The translations under genes were made by a program, and so were the position numbers. A model generated the notes under the pieces. The model had not been told where the DNA came from and ran no database searches. It saw only the letters and a list, made by a program, of their open reading frames with translations. This document shows, in pieces, positions 1 to 8,371 of a DNA stretch of 64,000 bases. Origin of the DNA: Puniceibacterium confluentis. Its GTDB lineage: Bacteria > Pseudomonadota > Alphaproteobacteria > Rhodobacterales > Rhodobacteraceae. The stretch covers positions 248,001 to 312,000 of the forward strand of contig NZ_VOJI01000002.1 of NCBI RefSeq assembly GCF_007923445.1, read 5' to 3'. Position 1 is the first letter of the stretch, and every line of letters begins with the position of its first letter.

Positions 1-591
1 CTTGATACGGGCGATGACATAGATCGTCACCATCAGCATGAGCCCCGCGAGCAAGCCCGGAAAGACCCCCGCCAGGAACATCCGCCCGACCGAGACATCG
101 GTGGCCGAGGCATAGACCACCATCACGATCGACGGCGGAATGAGGATGCCCAGCGTGCCCGCGTTGCAGATAACCCCGGCGGCAAAGTCCTTGGTGTATC
201 CCACCTGCCGCATCGCCGCGATGACGATGGAGCCGATGGCGACCACCGTGGCCGGGCTGGACCCGGACAGGGCCGCGAACATCATGCAGGCCAGAACGCC
301 GGCAATGGCAAGACCGCCCTGCAGGTGCCCGACGCAGGCAATGGCAAAGCGGATGATCCGCTTGGCGACGCCGCCGGTGGACATGAAGCTTGAGGCCAGC
401 ACAAAGAACGGGATCGCCAGCAGCGTGTAGTGCCCGGCCATCGCCAGATACAGCGACTGGGCGACCGAGGCGAGCGAGGTTTCGGAAAAGGCCAGCTGAA
501 AGAAGATCGAGCTGAAGCCAAGCGCCACGGCGATCGGAACGCCGAGAAACAGCAGGCCGATGATCAGGATAAAGAGAAGGAGGACTTCCAT
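1..591 (-). CDS. dctM: TRAP C4-dicarboxylate transporter, large permease subunit (partial)
   Basis: This is the N-terminal 197 codons of a TRAP large permease; the rest lies left of the window. The start ATG at 591 begins MEVLLLFILIIGLLFLGVP, and the visible part is a run of hydrophobic helices with the family's conserved stretches GSSPATVVAIGS and CNAGTLGILIPPSIV (about residues 110-165). DctM is the membrane subunit that moves the substrate into the cytoplasm using an ion gradient. The start lies 4 bp after the dctQ stop, so it is the last visible gene of dctPQM. The C4-dicarboxylate specificity is inferred from the adjacent dctBD genes. Confidence 0.93.
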   Translation of the reverse strand, partial: MEVLLLFILIIGLLFLGVPIAVALGFSSIFFQLAFSETSLASVAQSLYLAMAGHYTLLAIPFFVLASSFMSTGGVAKRIIRFAIACVGHLQGGLAIAGVLACMMFAALSGSSPATVVAIGSIVIAAMRQVGYTKDFAAGVICNAGTLGILIPPSIVMVVYASATDVSVGRMFLAGVFPGLLAGLMLMVTIYVIARIK

Positions 592-595
592 GTAA

Positions 596-1279
596 TCAGT
601 CTCCGCGGTTCATGGCTGCGACGTCCTCGATGGCGTCTTCGGCTTCGTGGCTGACGATCAGGCTTTCGCTTTCGTCGTTCCAGACCCGCAGGACCGCCTG
701 ACAGATGCGGAACAGAATCAAGACGGCGGCAATCGGCAGGATGGTGTAGGGCACCACGCGCGGCAGTTTCGAATACCGCTCGCCGTAGTTGATCCAGTCT
801 TCCAGAAACCGCAGCCATTCCGGCATCGGGATCTGGTCGGTTTCAAAGAAGGAACGTCCTCGGGCCTGGGTGTCCAGCCCGGTCGGGAACCAGTGTCCGG
901 TGGTGGGGGGAAGATCGGCGAAGGGCGCCCACTGATCCCAGGCGCCTTTGCACAGCAGCAGCGCATAGGCAATGCAGACCACCCCGGCGATCAGCGCCAC
1001 AACCTTGCGCGGCCCGGGGGGCAGCAGATTGGTGATTGCGTCAACCCCGAGGTGCGCCGTCACCTTGAAGGCATAGGACACCCCGAACAGTACCAGCCAT
1101 GTGAACAGCACCAGCACGATTTCAAGGCTCCAGATCAGCGAGCTGTTGAAGACGTAGCGCAGGATCACGTTGACGAATGTAAGCATCGTCATCAGACCCA
1201 GCATGACGGCGATGGCGGTCTCTTCGAACCCGTGCACGACCCGTCCGACAGGGCCTTTGGGTGTGTATTTGCCGCTCAT
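596..1279 (-). CDS. dctQ: TRAP C4-dicarboxylate transporter, small permease subunit
   Basis: The 227-residue protein is the small membrane subunit of a TRAP transporter. It has four hydrophobic helices and a polar insert of about 60 residues between helices 3 and 4 (around residues 125-185, including TDQIPMPEWLRFLEDW). That length and insert are usual for DctQ of genuine C4-dicarboxylate systems; DctQ proteins of other TRAP systems are closer to 160-190 residues, as the other two in this window are. The gene follows dctP by 66 bp, a gap filled by a strong stem-loop, and precedes dctM by 4 bp. Function is assigned by family and neighbours. Confidence 0.93.
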   Translation of the reverse strand: MSGKYTPKGPVGRVVHGFEETAIAVMLGLMTMLTFVNVILRYVFNSSLIWSLEIVLVLFTWLVLFGVSYAFKVTAHLGVDAITNLLPPGPRKVVALIAGVVCIAYALLLCKGAWDQWAPFADLPPTTGHWFPTGLDTQARGRSFFETDQIPMPEWLRFLEDWINYGERYSKLPRVVPYTILPIAAVLILFRICQAVLRVWNDESESLIVSHEAEDAIEDVAAMNRGD

Positions 1280-1302
1280 GGTGTCCCTCCCCCGGCAGAA
1301 TC

Positions 1303-1329
1303 GGACGGCCCGGAATGTCCGGGCCGTCC
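1303..1329 (-). other. stem-loop between dctP and dctQ
   Basis: A perfect 12-bp inverted repeat (GGACGGCCCGGA, 3-nt loop, TCCGGGCCGTCC) lies between the dctP stop and the dctQ start. No T-run follows on the minus strand, so it is more likely an mRNA-stabilising or processing element that favours dctP over dctQM than a full terminator. That role is inferred. Confidence 0.6.
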
Positions 1330-1345
1330 TTCAGATGTCCGCGCT

Positions 1346-2350
1346 TCAGTTCTGCGCGTTGATCTCTTGGGCTGCGGCGATGTTCTCGGCGCCGACCTCT
1401 TCCTCGAACTGCGCCCAGACCGGCTTCATCACGTCGACCCAGTCCTGGCGCTGCTCTGCGGTCAGCTCGCGGATGGTGCCGCCGGCATCGAGGATCGCCT
1501 GACGCGCCTCGAGATCGACCTTGCCGACTTCGGCGTTCCGCTCGACGGTGACCTCGTTCAGGATGGTCAGGAACTGCTCGCGCACGGCGGCATCCAGGCT
1601 GTCGAGCCAGTCGACACTCGCCACCACCAGATAGTCGATGATGCCATGGTTGGTTTCGGTGATCCCGTCCTGCACCTCAAAGAACTTCTGGCCGTAGATG
1701 TTGGACCAGGTGTTCTCCTGCCCGTCGACAACGCCGGTCTGCAGCGCGCCGTAAACCTCGGCAAAGGCCATCGGCTGCGGGCTGGCGCCCAGCGCGTTCA
1801 TCTGTGCCACAAGCACATCCGAGGGCTGCACGCGGAACTTGAGGCCATTGGCATCCGAGGGCTCGAGCAGCGGCTTGTTGGCCGAAATCTGCTTCATGCC
1901 ATTGTGCCAGAAGCCCAGCCCCTGCAGGCCGCGGCGCTGCATCGCGTCCAGCATCGCGCGCCCGGTATCGGACCCCTGGAAAGCGTCGACCGCCGCGATG
2001 TTCTTGAACATGAACGGCAGGTCGAACAGGCGGTAGGATTTGGTGATCGATTCAAACAGCGACAGCGACGGTGCAGCCAGCTGCACATCGCCGCGCAGCA
2101 TCGCCTCGATCACCTGCTCGTCGGTGTACAGTGTCGAGTTCGGGAACACCTCCATGCAGGCGGTGCCGTTCATCTCGTCGTTTACGCGCTGCTGCAGCAG
2201 CGACGCGGCGATGCCCTTGGGGTGTTTGTCGGTGTTGGTCACGTGGCTGAACTTGATGACCATCTCGCCGTCTTCGCAGGATGCGGCAGCGGTCTGCGCC
2301 GTGGCGCCCAGAGCCATTACCGCGGCAGCGGTCATGAGAAACTTCTTCAT
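1346..2350 (-). CDS. dctP: TRAP C4-dicarboxylate-binding periplasmic protein
   Basis: A 334-residue periplasmic solute receptor of the DctP family. The open frame extends upstream, but the ATG at 2350 is preferred because it has a GGGAGGA Shine-Dalgarno and begins a classic signal peptide (MKKFLMTAAAVMALGATAQ, cleavage near residues 22-24). The conserved arginine that binds a substrate carboxylate is visible in LKFRVQPS, and VDGQENTWSNIYG is the typical DctP signature. The protein delivers succinate, fumarate or malate to DctQM. The substrate class is inferred from the upstream dctBD pair. Confidence 0.93.
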   Translation of the reverse strand: MKKFLMTAAAVMALGATAQTAAASCEDGEMVIKFSHVTNTDKHPKGIAASLLQQRVNDEMNGTACMEVFPNSTLYTDEQVIEAMLRGDVQLAAPSLSLFESITKSYRLFDLPFMFKNIAAVDAFQGSDTGRAMLDAMQRRGLQGLGFWHNGMKQISANKPLLEPSDANGLKFRVQPSDVLVAQMNALGASPQPMAFAEVYGALQTGVVDGQENTWSNIYGQKFFEVQDGITETNHGIIDYLVVASVDWLDSLDAAVREQFLTILNEVTVERNAEVGKVDLEARQAILDAGGTIRELTAEQRQDWVDVMKPVWAQFEEEVGAENIAAAQEINAQN

Positions 2351-2662
2351 CGGTGTCCTCCCGGAACGTTTTTTGAATTTGAGGTCCAAGCGCCACTCCC
2401 CGAGGCGGCTGGATGTCCCTAGAAGACAGCGCCTGCGACGGCGCATCAAGGCTTCGCTTCCGGTGACGCCTTGAAATCCTTAAAATCTATATTTTTCAAT
2501 ATCTTATAAAGAAAGGCTCAGAGCCCCCACTGGCATCAGCGACCCGGTTGTGCGGATTTTCGCACAAATGTTTGCGCTGCCCGTGCGAAAATCCGCACAA
2601 CTCCGACTCGGCAGAGCGGCGGACTTCGCACCGGCACAGGCGCGCTGTCGCCCAGGTTGGGG
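2351..2662. promoter_or_regulatory. dctP upstream control region
   Basis: This 312-bp gap between dctD and dctP contains no gene. It holds the paired motif described separately, and then an AT-rich stretch at 2480-2520. A possible sigma-70-like promoter reading toward dctP has TTTCTT at 2514-2509 and TATAGA at 2491-2486 with 17-bp spacing; it is a weak match in AT-rich DNA. No good sigma-54 (GG-N10-GC) element was found in the expected place. Confidence 0.4.
2548..2600. promoter_or_regulatory. paired regulator binding sites upstream of dctP (probable DctD sites)
   Basis: An 18-bp sequence, TTGTGCGGATTTTCGCAC (2548-2565), is repeated exactly in inverted orientation at 2583-2600. Each copy is itself a near-palindrome of the form TGTGCG-N6-CGCAC. 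The two site centres are about 33 bp apart, three helical turns, as expected for two dimers on one face of the DNA. The position between dctD and dctP, and the resemblance to remembered DctD sites of rhizobial dctA promoters, make DctD the likely ligand. Confidence 0.7.
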
Positions 2663-3898
2663 CTAACGGAAGGACTCGGGTTTCAGCCCGTATTTCGCCA
2701 GTTTGTCGTAAAACGTCTTGCGTGGCAGCTTGAGCGCTTCGGCAGCGGCACTGGCCTGCCCGTCACAGCGCCGCAACGCTTCGCTCAGCAACGACTGTTC
2801 GACTTGGGCCAGTTGTTCGCTCAGCCCGAGCCGGGTGTCCGGGGTTCCGGCTTCGCGCAGGCCCAGCGCAAAGCGCATCGCCGCCGACATCAGCGCCCGG
2901 GCATTGCCCGGCCAGTCCTGCGCCATCAGGCCTGCGACCACTTCGGGGGTGATCTCGGGCGGCCGCAGTCCGGCCTGCTCGCTGGCCTGCGCCACGTAAT
3001 GACGGAACAGCACCGGAATATCCTCTGGCCGCTCGGACAGGGCCGGAATCCGCACGGTCACGACCTGCAACCGGTAGAACAGTTCGGCACTCAATCCGCC
3101 CGTTGCCACCATGGCGTCGAGCGCCTGCGTGCTGCCTGCGATCAGACGGGTGCCGCCCCCCGCCTGCGACCGCTCGAGCGCGTCGATCAATGCCAGCTGC
3201 GTGTCCATCGGCAGCGCCCCGATATCGTCCAGGAACAGCGTGCCGGGGGCGCAGGCCTGCCAGATTTCGCTCAGCAGGTCGCGCGTCAGACCGGCCGAGG
3301 CGCGCTTCTCGAACGGCCCCTTGGCTCTCGGTGAACACAGGTGCACGACTTCGGCAATCTTTGATATGCCGGTTCCGGGCGCGCCGGTCACCAGCACGTC
3401 GGTGCCCGCCTTCGCGGCGGCACGCACCGTGGCGCGCAGATCTCCGGCCAGGGCGGAATTGCCAAAGATCAGCCGGGCGGCGGCATCCCCGGTCTCAAGC
3501 TGCGCCTTCAGGCGGCGGTTCTCCAGCACCAGGGTCCGGGTACGCAGGGCGCGTTCGATCACCGCCGTGAGATCACCCGGGGCGCAGGGCTTTTCGAGAA
3601 AATCAAAGGCGCCGGCGGCCATCGCCCGCACCGCCATCGGGATGTCACCCTCGCCGGTCAAAAGGATCACCGGCAGATCCGGATCGACGCCGCGGGCATA
3701 CTCCAGCAGATGAAATCCGTCGCGGCCCGGCATCCGCAGATCCGACACCACCACGCCGGCAAACCCGGGGGCGATGTGATCCTTGGCCTCGATGAACGAG
3801 CCCGCGGGAAGCGCCTGCATGTCAGCCAGTTCCAGCGACTGGCACAGCGCATCGCGCACCGCGGTGTCATCGTCGACCAGCAATACCCGCCGGATCAT
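2663..3898 (-). CDS. dctD: DctD-like response regulator with degenerate AAA+ domain
   Basis: A 411-residue NtrC/DctD-type response regulator. The receiver domain (1-120) is intact: acidic pocket D9-D11, phospho-acceptor D53, T81 and K103. The central AAA+ region (about 140-350) is degenerate. Its P-loop reads GAPGTGIS (172-179) with Ile where Lys is expected, and the sigma-54-contacting GAFTGA loop is absent from the shortened stretch between the P-loop and LFLDD. A Fis-type helix-turn-helix ends the protein (around 370-405). It should still bind DNA when phosphorylated by DctB but is unlikely to drive sigma-54 open-complex formation by ATP hydrolysis. It lies 70 bp after dctB and upstream of dctPQM. 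Confidence 0.9.
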   Translation of the reverse strand: MIRRVLLVDDDTAVRDALCQSLELADMQALPAGSFIEAKDHIAPGFAGVVVSDLRMPGRDGFHLLEYARGVDPDLPVILLTGEGDIPMAVRAMAAGAFDFLEKPCAPGDLTAVIERALRTRTLVLENRRLKAQLETGDAAARLIFGNSALAGDLRATVRAAAKAGTDVLVTGAPGTGISKIAEVVHLCSPRAKGPFEKRASAGLTRDLLSEIWQACAPGTLFLDDIGALPMDTQLALIDALERSQAGGGTRLIAGSTQALDAMVATGGLSAELFYRLQVVTVRIPALSERPEDIPVLFRHYVAQASEQAGLRPPEITPEVVAGLMAQDWPGNARALMSAAMRFALGLREAGTPDTRLGLSEQLAQVEQSLLSEALRRCDGQASAAAEALKLPRKTFYDKLAKYGLKPESFR

Positions 3899-3968
3899 CG
3901 CCGCTCTCCTGCGGGATGGCGGGTGGGGCGACGGGCGTCAGCCCGAGCGTCACCGGCCATGCCCCGCC

Positions 3969-5711
3969 TCACGCCGCCACCTCTTCGGCCCAGGGTTCCA
4001 GCGCCACGGTGAACACGGCACCACCCCCCGCGGCATTCGCCCCCAGAATGGTGCCGCCGAAACTCTGCACCAGACCATAGCTGATCGACAGACCCAGCCC
4101 CATGCCGTCACCGCCCCCCACCGCCTTCGTCGTGTAGAACGGATCAAAGATCCGGTCCGGCTCCTCGATGCCCGGGCCGCTGTCGCGGAACGTCACCAGC
4201 GTGTGTGCGCTGGTCACGATCCCGATCTCCAGCCGCCGCCGCGCGCCGCCCTCCATCGCATCCGCCGCGTTGGTGATGAGGTTGACGAACACCTGCCCCA
4301 GACGGACGTCCCCCCCCCGCACCCACAGCGGCGCCTCGGGGCGCTGCCAGACAAGGTCCACCGCCGCCTGTTCGCGCCGCGTCTCGGTCAGTTCGACCGC
4401 GGACTGCAACACACGGCCCAGATCGACCCGGGTCACCGGCGCGCTTTCCTGTCGTGCAAACGCCCGCAGATTGCGGATGATCCGCGCCATCCGCTGCGCC
4501 ATCTCGGAAATCCGACCCAGCGCCTCGCCGGCCTTTTCCGGCCGCTGCCGGTCCAGGAAGGCGACACCATTCTCGGCATAGGACCGGATGGCCATCAGCG
4601 GCTGGTTCAATTCGTGGCTGATGCCCGCCGACATCTGCCCCAATGCGCTCAGCTTGCCGGCCTGGACCAGTTCCGTCTGCGCCTGTCGCAATGCGGCTTC
4701 GGCCTCTTCGCGCTCTCGCACCTCGCGGCGCAACGCGGTGTTGGTCGCGGACAGCGCCCGCGTGCGCGCGGCCACCCGTTCTTCCAGCACGATATTGGCC
4801 AGTGCCAGCGCACGCCGCCGCTCGGTTGTCAGAAACAGCAGCGCCCCGAGAAACAGGCAGACCGCGACCACCACAGCCGCCTGCAAGGCTGCAAGCCGCC
4901 GCGCCGGGGTGACGTCGATCAGAGCGCCCCCCTCCATTTCGATCACCGGCAGCGGTGTCGACAGGTACAGCGCCCGCTGCGGCACATAGGGGCTCCAGTC
5001 CTGCAGCCAGATCTCGTGGCCGCCCAGCCGCTGCAGCGCCACATCGTACCGCGCCAGGTCCGGCGCCTCCATCGCCCCGTCACCGGCAGGTTTCCAGAAC
5101 AGCAACTCCGAGCGGTTGGTGATGAAGATCTGCCCGTCGGCATCGGTGAAATAGACCGTGGGCAGGGTGCCGCGCCAGTCCTGTTCCAGCTCGACCACAT
5201 CGACCACCGCCACCAGAACGCCGCGCACCTTGCCGGTGGCACCGAAATTCGGCGCGGCAAAGGAAAATGTCCGCTGACCGTTGCGAATGCCCAGCGACAC
5301 CCCCAGTGCCCCCTGCAACGCCCGCAGGAAATGCGGGGACTGTGCCAGATCCGGCGGCACGTCTCCGGTGGACGAGGCCAGCACCTGACCACGGGCGTCG
5401 GCGTATAGTGCGGTCAGCGTGCCGGTCTTGTCCGCGGCGGCCAGCAGCACCGCCTCGGCCACGGCGCGATCACCCACCGTGTGCAGCAATTCCAGCGTTG
5501 GGTGACGCGCCATCAGGACCGCGAATTCGCGGTATCGCTGCAACTGCGTGACCAACCTGTCGGCTGCCAGCTCCAGATCCGACCGGCCCCGGGCCGCCAC
5601 CTGATCCAGCGCCTGCACATAGCCGTAGACCCAGACGCCGACCGACAGACCCAGCACGGCGGCAAGGTAAAGTCCGATCAGCGCCGGTCGTGAAGAGATC
5701 CAGGTCCGCAT
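3969..5711 (-). CDS. dctB: C4-dicarboxylate sensor histidine kinase
   Basis: A 580-residue DctB-type sensor kinase. It has an N-terminal membrane helix (about 6-28), a periplasmic Cache-like sensor region up to about residue 270, and a second membrane helix near 280-300. A coiled-coil linker follows, then a HisKA domain with phospho-acceptor H366 in the ISHELNQPL box, and a HATPase with N box (NLITNAADAME), G1 (DSGPGIE) and G2 (GMGLGLS). It would sense external C4-dicarboxylates and phosphorylate the neighbouring DctD. An upstream TTG at 5753 keeps the frame open; the ATG at 5711 is preferred because it directly precedes the first helix. The gene is divergent from the P450 gene. Confidence 0.92.
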   Translation of the reverse strand: MRTWISSRPALIGLYLAAVLGLSVGVWVYGYVQALDQVAARGRSDLELAADRLVTQLQRYREFAVLMARHPTLELLHTVGDRAVAEAVLLAAADKTGTLTALYADARGQVLASSTGDVPPDLAQSPHFLRALQGALGVSLGIRNGQRTFSFAAPNFGATGKVRGVLVAVVDVVELEQDWRGTLPTVYFTDADGQIFITNRSELLFWKPAGDGAMEAPDLARYDVALQRLGGHEIWLQDWSPYVPQRALYLSTPLPVIEMEGGALIDVTPARRLAALQAAVVVAVCLFLGALLFLTTERRRALALANIVLEERVAARTRALSATNTALRREVREREEAEAALRQAQTELVQAGKLSALGQMSAGISHELNQPLMAIRSYAENGVAFLDRQRPEKAGEALGRISEMAQRMARIIRNLRAFARQESAPVTRVDLGRVLQSAVELTETRREQAAVDLVWQRPEAPLWVRGGDVRLGQVFVNLITNAADAMEGGARRRLEIGIVTSAHTLVTFRDSGPGIEEPDRIFDPFYTTKAVGGGDGMGLGLSISYGLVQSFGGTILGANAAGGGAVFTVALEPWAEEVAA

Positions 5712-5758
5712 GCCCCTGCTTAGCAAAAGCCCGCTTGCAAACGCCAGCGTCAAACGCC

Positions 5759-6943
5759 ATGCCGGGCCGCATGCAAAGCTTTGACCAGTCCCCGACCGAT
5801 CCCGAATTCAATCAGGATCCCTATCCGCTCTACGCGGCGATGCGCGCCGCTGGCGATCTGGTGCGCTGGACCCAGTATGACCACGTCTGCGCCGTCAGCC
5901 ACCGCGCGGTCAATGCCATCCTGCGTGACCGCCGTTTTGGTCGCGAAGTTCCGCCCGACCTTGCCGCTCCGGTGCCCCAACATCTTGCCGCGTTCTATGC
6001 GATCGAGGATCACTCGATGCTGGAACTGGAACCGCCGCGCCACACCCGGTTGCGCGGCCTTGTGCTGCGCGCCTTCACCTCGCGGCGCATCGCGGCGCTG
6101 CAACCCGAGATTGCCGACCTGAGCCACACATTGATCGACGCCATTCCCGAGGGCAACTTCGACCTGCTGCCGCATTTTGCCCAGAAGCTGCCGGTGATCG
6201 TCATCGCGCGATTGCTGGGGGTCCCGGACAGTCACGCCGACCAGCTGCTGCGCTGGTCCAATGCCATGGTGGCGATGTATCGGGCGGGGCGCAGCCGCGC
6301 GATCGAAGACGCGGCGAACGCCGCTGCCGCCGAATTCGCAGTCTTTCTGAACGGCTATATCAATGCCCGCCGCGCCGATCCGCGCGACGATCTTCTGACA
6401 CAACTCATTGCCGCCGAGGAATCCGGCGCGGCGCTGACAACCGATGAGCTGATTTCGACCTGTATCCTGCTGCTGAACGCCGGCCACGAAGCCACCGTGC
6501 ACACACTGGGCAATGGCGTCACCTGCCTGCTGAACCACGGGATTACCCCGACAGCGAGCAATGCGGACGCCGTCAGCGAAGAGATCCTGCGCTACGATCC
6601 TCCGCTGCACATCTTTACCCGCATCGCCTATGAGGACATCCCGATGTACGGGCACACCTTCCGGCGCGGTGACAGGGTGGCGCTGCTGCTGGCCTCGGCA
6701 AACCGCGACGCGACGGTCTGGGACCACCCCGAAGTGTTTGATCCCGCGCGCGGCAGGGCCGCACACACCAGCTTTGGCGGCGGGCTGCATTTCTGTGTCG
6801 GTGCGCCGCTGGCAAGGCTCGAGTTGCAGACCGCTCTGCCGATCCTGTTCGCGCGGATGCCGGATCTGCGGCTTGCCGCGCCTGTGCGCTACGCGACAAC
6901 CTACCATTTTCATGGACTCGAGGCGCTGCACCTCGCGCGCTGA
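5759..6943 (+). CDS. cytochrome P450
   Basis: A 394-residue soluble bacterial cytochrome P450. Visible landmarks are the I-helix AGHEAT with its oxygen-activating Thr (T246), the ExxR motif in EEILRYD, and the haem loop FGGGLHFCVG with cysteine ligand C346. These enzymes hydroxylate small organic substrates using electrons from a ferredoxin or reductase, none of which is encoded nearby. The ATG at 5759 (MPGRMQ) or 5771 (MQSFDQ) is the likely start; the longer upstream extension is not typical of the family. It is divergent from dctB and convergent with the RpiR gene. The substrate cannot be read from sequence. Confidence 0.9.
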   Translation: MPGRMQSFDQSPTDPEFNQDPYPLYAAMRAAGDLVRWTQYDHVCAVSHRAVNAILRDRRFGREVPPDLAAPVPQHLAAFYAIEDHSMLELEPPRHTRLRGLVLRAFTSRRIAALQPEIADLSHTLIDAIPEGNFDLLPHFAQKLPVIVIARLLGVPDSHADQLLRWSNAMVAMYRAGRSRAIEDAANAAAAEFAVFLNGYINARRADPRDDLLTQLIAAEESGAALTTDELISTCILLLNAGHEATVHTLGNGVTCLLNHGITPTASNADAVSEEILRYDPPLHIFTRIAYEDIPMYGHTFRRGDRVALLLASANRDATVWDHPEVFDPARGRAAHTSFGGGLHFCVGAPLARLELQTALPILFARMPDLRLAAPVRYATTYHFHGLEALHLAR

Positions 6944-7060
6944 TCGCCCCGGCGGCGCAGAGGGCGCGGCCCCGGCTGCTGGACGGTGGACCGGCGGGCG
7001 GCCCTCGCGCACAAGTCGGCGCCGCCGGGACAGGGTTGGCCTGGCGTGAATTACCGAGCG

Positions 7061-7078
7061 GTGTCAACGCGTTGACAC
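7061..7078. repeat. perfect 18-bp palindrome between convergent genes
   Basis: GTGTCAACGCGTTGACAC is a perfect palindrome lying between the 3' ends of the P450 and the RpiR-type gene. No T-run follows on either strand at hairpin distance, so it does not look like an intrinsic terminator. It is more like a protein-binding site, but the ligand is unknown. Confidence 0.6.
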
Positions 7079-7089
7079 ACGCAAAAAAA

Positions 7090-7974
7090 CTAGGGTTTTT
7101 TCTGTGGCGTCCAATAGGCCTGGCTGTGTTTTCGCAGGTCTTCATACGAAGTGATTCTGGTCTGCGCCGCCTCGCCTCCGCGGGCGACCAGCATGGCGAT
7201 CAAAGTGTCGATCAGGGCCATCGCCCCGGCGTAGCACCCGAAATGATATGTCGACAGAACCGACGCGATCAATGTCTCGTCCGCGCGGAAATCCGGAGAC
7301 ACGATCTCACTGTCGGAAATCATGATCAGTTTCAGACCCTTGCGTCTGGCAAAGCCACAGGCTTCGATGGTTTCGCGGGAATATGGGGTAAAGGTGATCG
7401 CGATCACCACGTCTCCCGGCTGGGCAGAGTGCAGTTCGTCGATGGCACTGTTCATGTGGCGCGGGATCAGTTGCAGCGACGGCAGCGCCATCCGCCCGAC
7501 ATAGTGCAGATAATAGGCCAGCGCATAACTGGCACGCACCGCCGTCAGATACACCGTCGACGCCTCGCTCAGCATCGCAACAATCCGCTGCATCTGCGCG
7601 GCCTTCTGCCCTTCGAGTGTGCGTCGCACGATGGCCATCTCATTCGCCGAGGCCTCGGCCTGCACGATGCCCAGCACGCCCTGCTCCCGCAGCCCGTCGA
7701 TCCATTCGGGTTTCTCCTCAGCGGCCGCTGAAACAAGCGCCTGTCGGAACGGTTCGCGCATTTCGTCATAGCCGCCAAAACCAAGCCGTTCGGCCAGCCG
7801 CACCAGCGTATAGGTGCTGACCCCAATCTTCTTGGCCGATTCACGAATTGGATCGAGTCCGAAATCGGAGGGGTGGTCGACCACATATTTCGCCGCCATC
7901 CGCAGACCCCGTGGCAGATTGGGAATCTCGTTTTTCAGGGTGGCAACAGTACGGTTCCTGAGCGTCGGGTCCAT
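7090..7974 (-). CDS. MurR/RpiR-family transcriptional regulator
   Basis: A 294-residue regulator with the two-domain RpiR layout. An N-terminal HTH_6 domain (about 1-80) includes the recognition segment ESAKKIGVSTYTLVRLAERLGF. A C-terminal SIS domain (about 125-265) usually binds a phosphorylated sugar or related ligand. It is divergent from the class III aminotransferase gene, which it may regulate through the 397-bp gap between them. The inducer is not evident. It could equally control genes outside this window. Confidence 0.88.
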   Translation of the reverse strand: MDPTLRNRTVATLKNEIPNLPRGLRMAAKYVVDHPSDFGLDPIRESAKKIGVSTYTLVRLAERLGFGGYDEMREPFRQALVSAAAEEKPEWIDGLREQGVLGIVQAEASANEMAIVRRTLEGQKAAQMQRIVAMLSEASTVYLTAVRASYALAYYLHYVGRMALPSLQLIPRHMNSAIDELHSAQPGDVVIAITFTPYSRETIEACGFARRKGLKLIMISDSEIVSPDFRADETLIASVLSTYHFGCYAGAMALIDTLIAMLVARGGEAAQTRITSYEDLRKHSQAYWTPQKKP

Positions 7975-8371
7975 GCGCCGGCCTTTCCGATCCTCGCAAT
8001 ATCAGATGTTATTAATTGGCAAGATTGACCGGTTTCGTTTTTTACGCAAGACTTGCGCCATGCAGTTCCGGCCCAGCCCCACCGTCTCTGCCAACCCTCT
8101 GCTGAAAGACGTCATGTCCGATGCCCGCCCCGCCCGCAACTCTCCCTCGGTCAGCGCTGCCACCGCCACCGGACATGAGCTTTGTCAGCCCGAAGCCGGA
8201 TCGGCGCCTGCGCCGGATCCGCCGCACCGGGCGGCCCCGATCTCGACCGATGGCGACCTGCGGCTCAGGGCACCGCCCCGCACTCCACCTGACCGATAAG
8301 GCCCCGCGAGGTCAAACCACCATCGCGGCGTCGATTGAAGCGTTGCAGACCCTGCTTGAAAGGCACATGCC
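7975..8371. promoter_or_regulatory. divergent intergenic region between rpiR-type and aminotransferase genes
   Basis: I see no convincing intact gene in this 397-bp gap. It contains an AT-rich start (7995-8045) that could hold the rpiR promoter, and a 13-bp palindrome CGCAAG-A-CTTGCG at 8045-8057 that is a candidate operator. A short plus-strand frame (8121-8375) ends in ATGA overlap with the aminotransferase start; its product is not recognisable and it is treated as a possible remnant. Confidence 0.4.

Noticed and set aside
647-2422. Plus-strand open frame of 591 codons across dctQ and dctP
   Set aside because: It is antisense to dctQ and dctP, has no recognisable domain, and its composition (Gln, His, Arg, Gly rich) is typical of shadow frames in high-GC DNA.
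2351-2540. Sigma-54 promoter for dctP
   Set aside because: The only GG-N10-GC match (minus strand around 2420-2405) lacks the TTGC part and other conserved bases; the regulator also lacks GAFTGA.
3783-5408. Plus-strand open frame of 541 codons opposite dctB
   Set aside because: It covers well-supported dctB and part of dctD on the other strand, with no domain and shadow-type composition.
7061-7078. Intrinsic terminator at the 18-bp palindrome
   Set aside because: No T-run follows the palindrome at the right distance on either strand.
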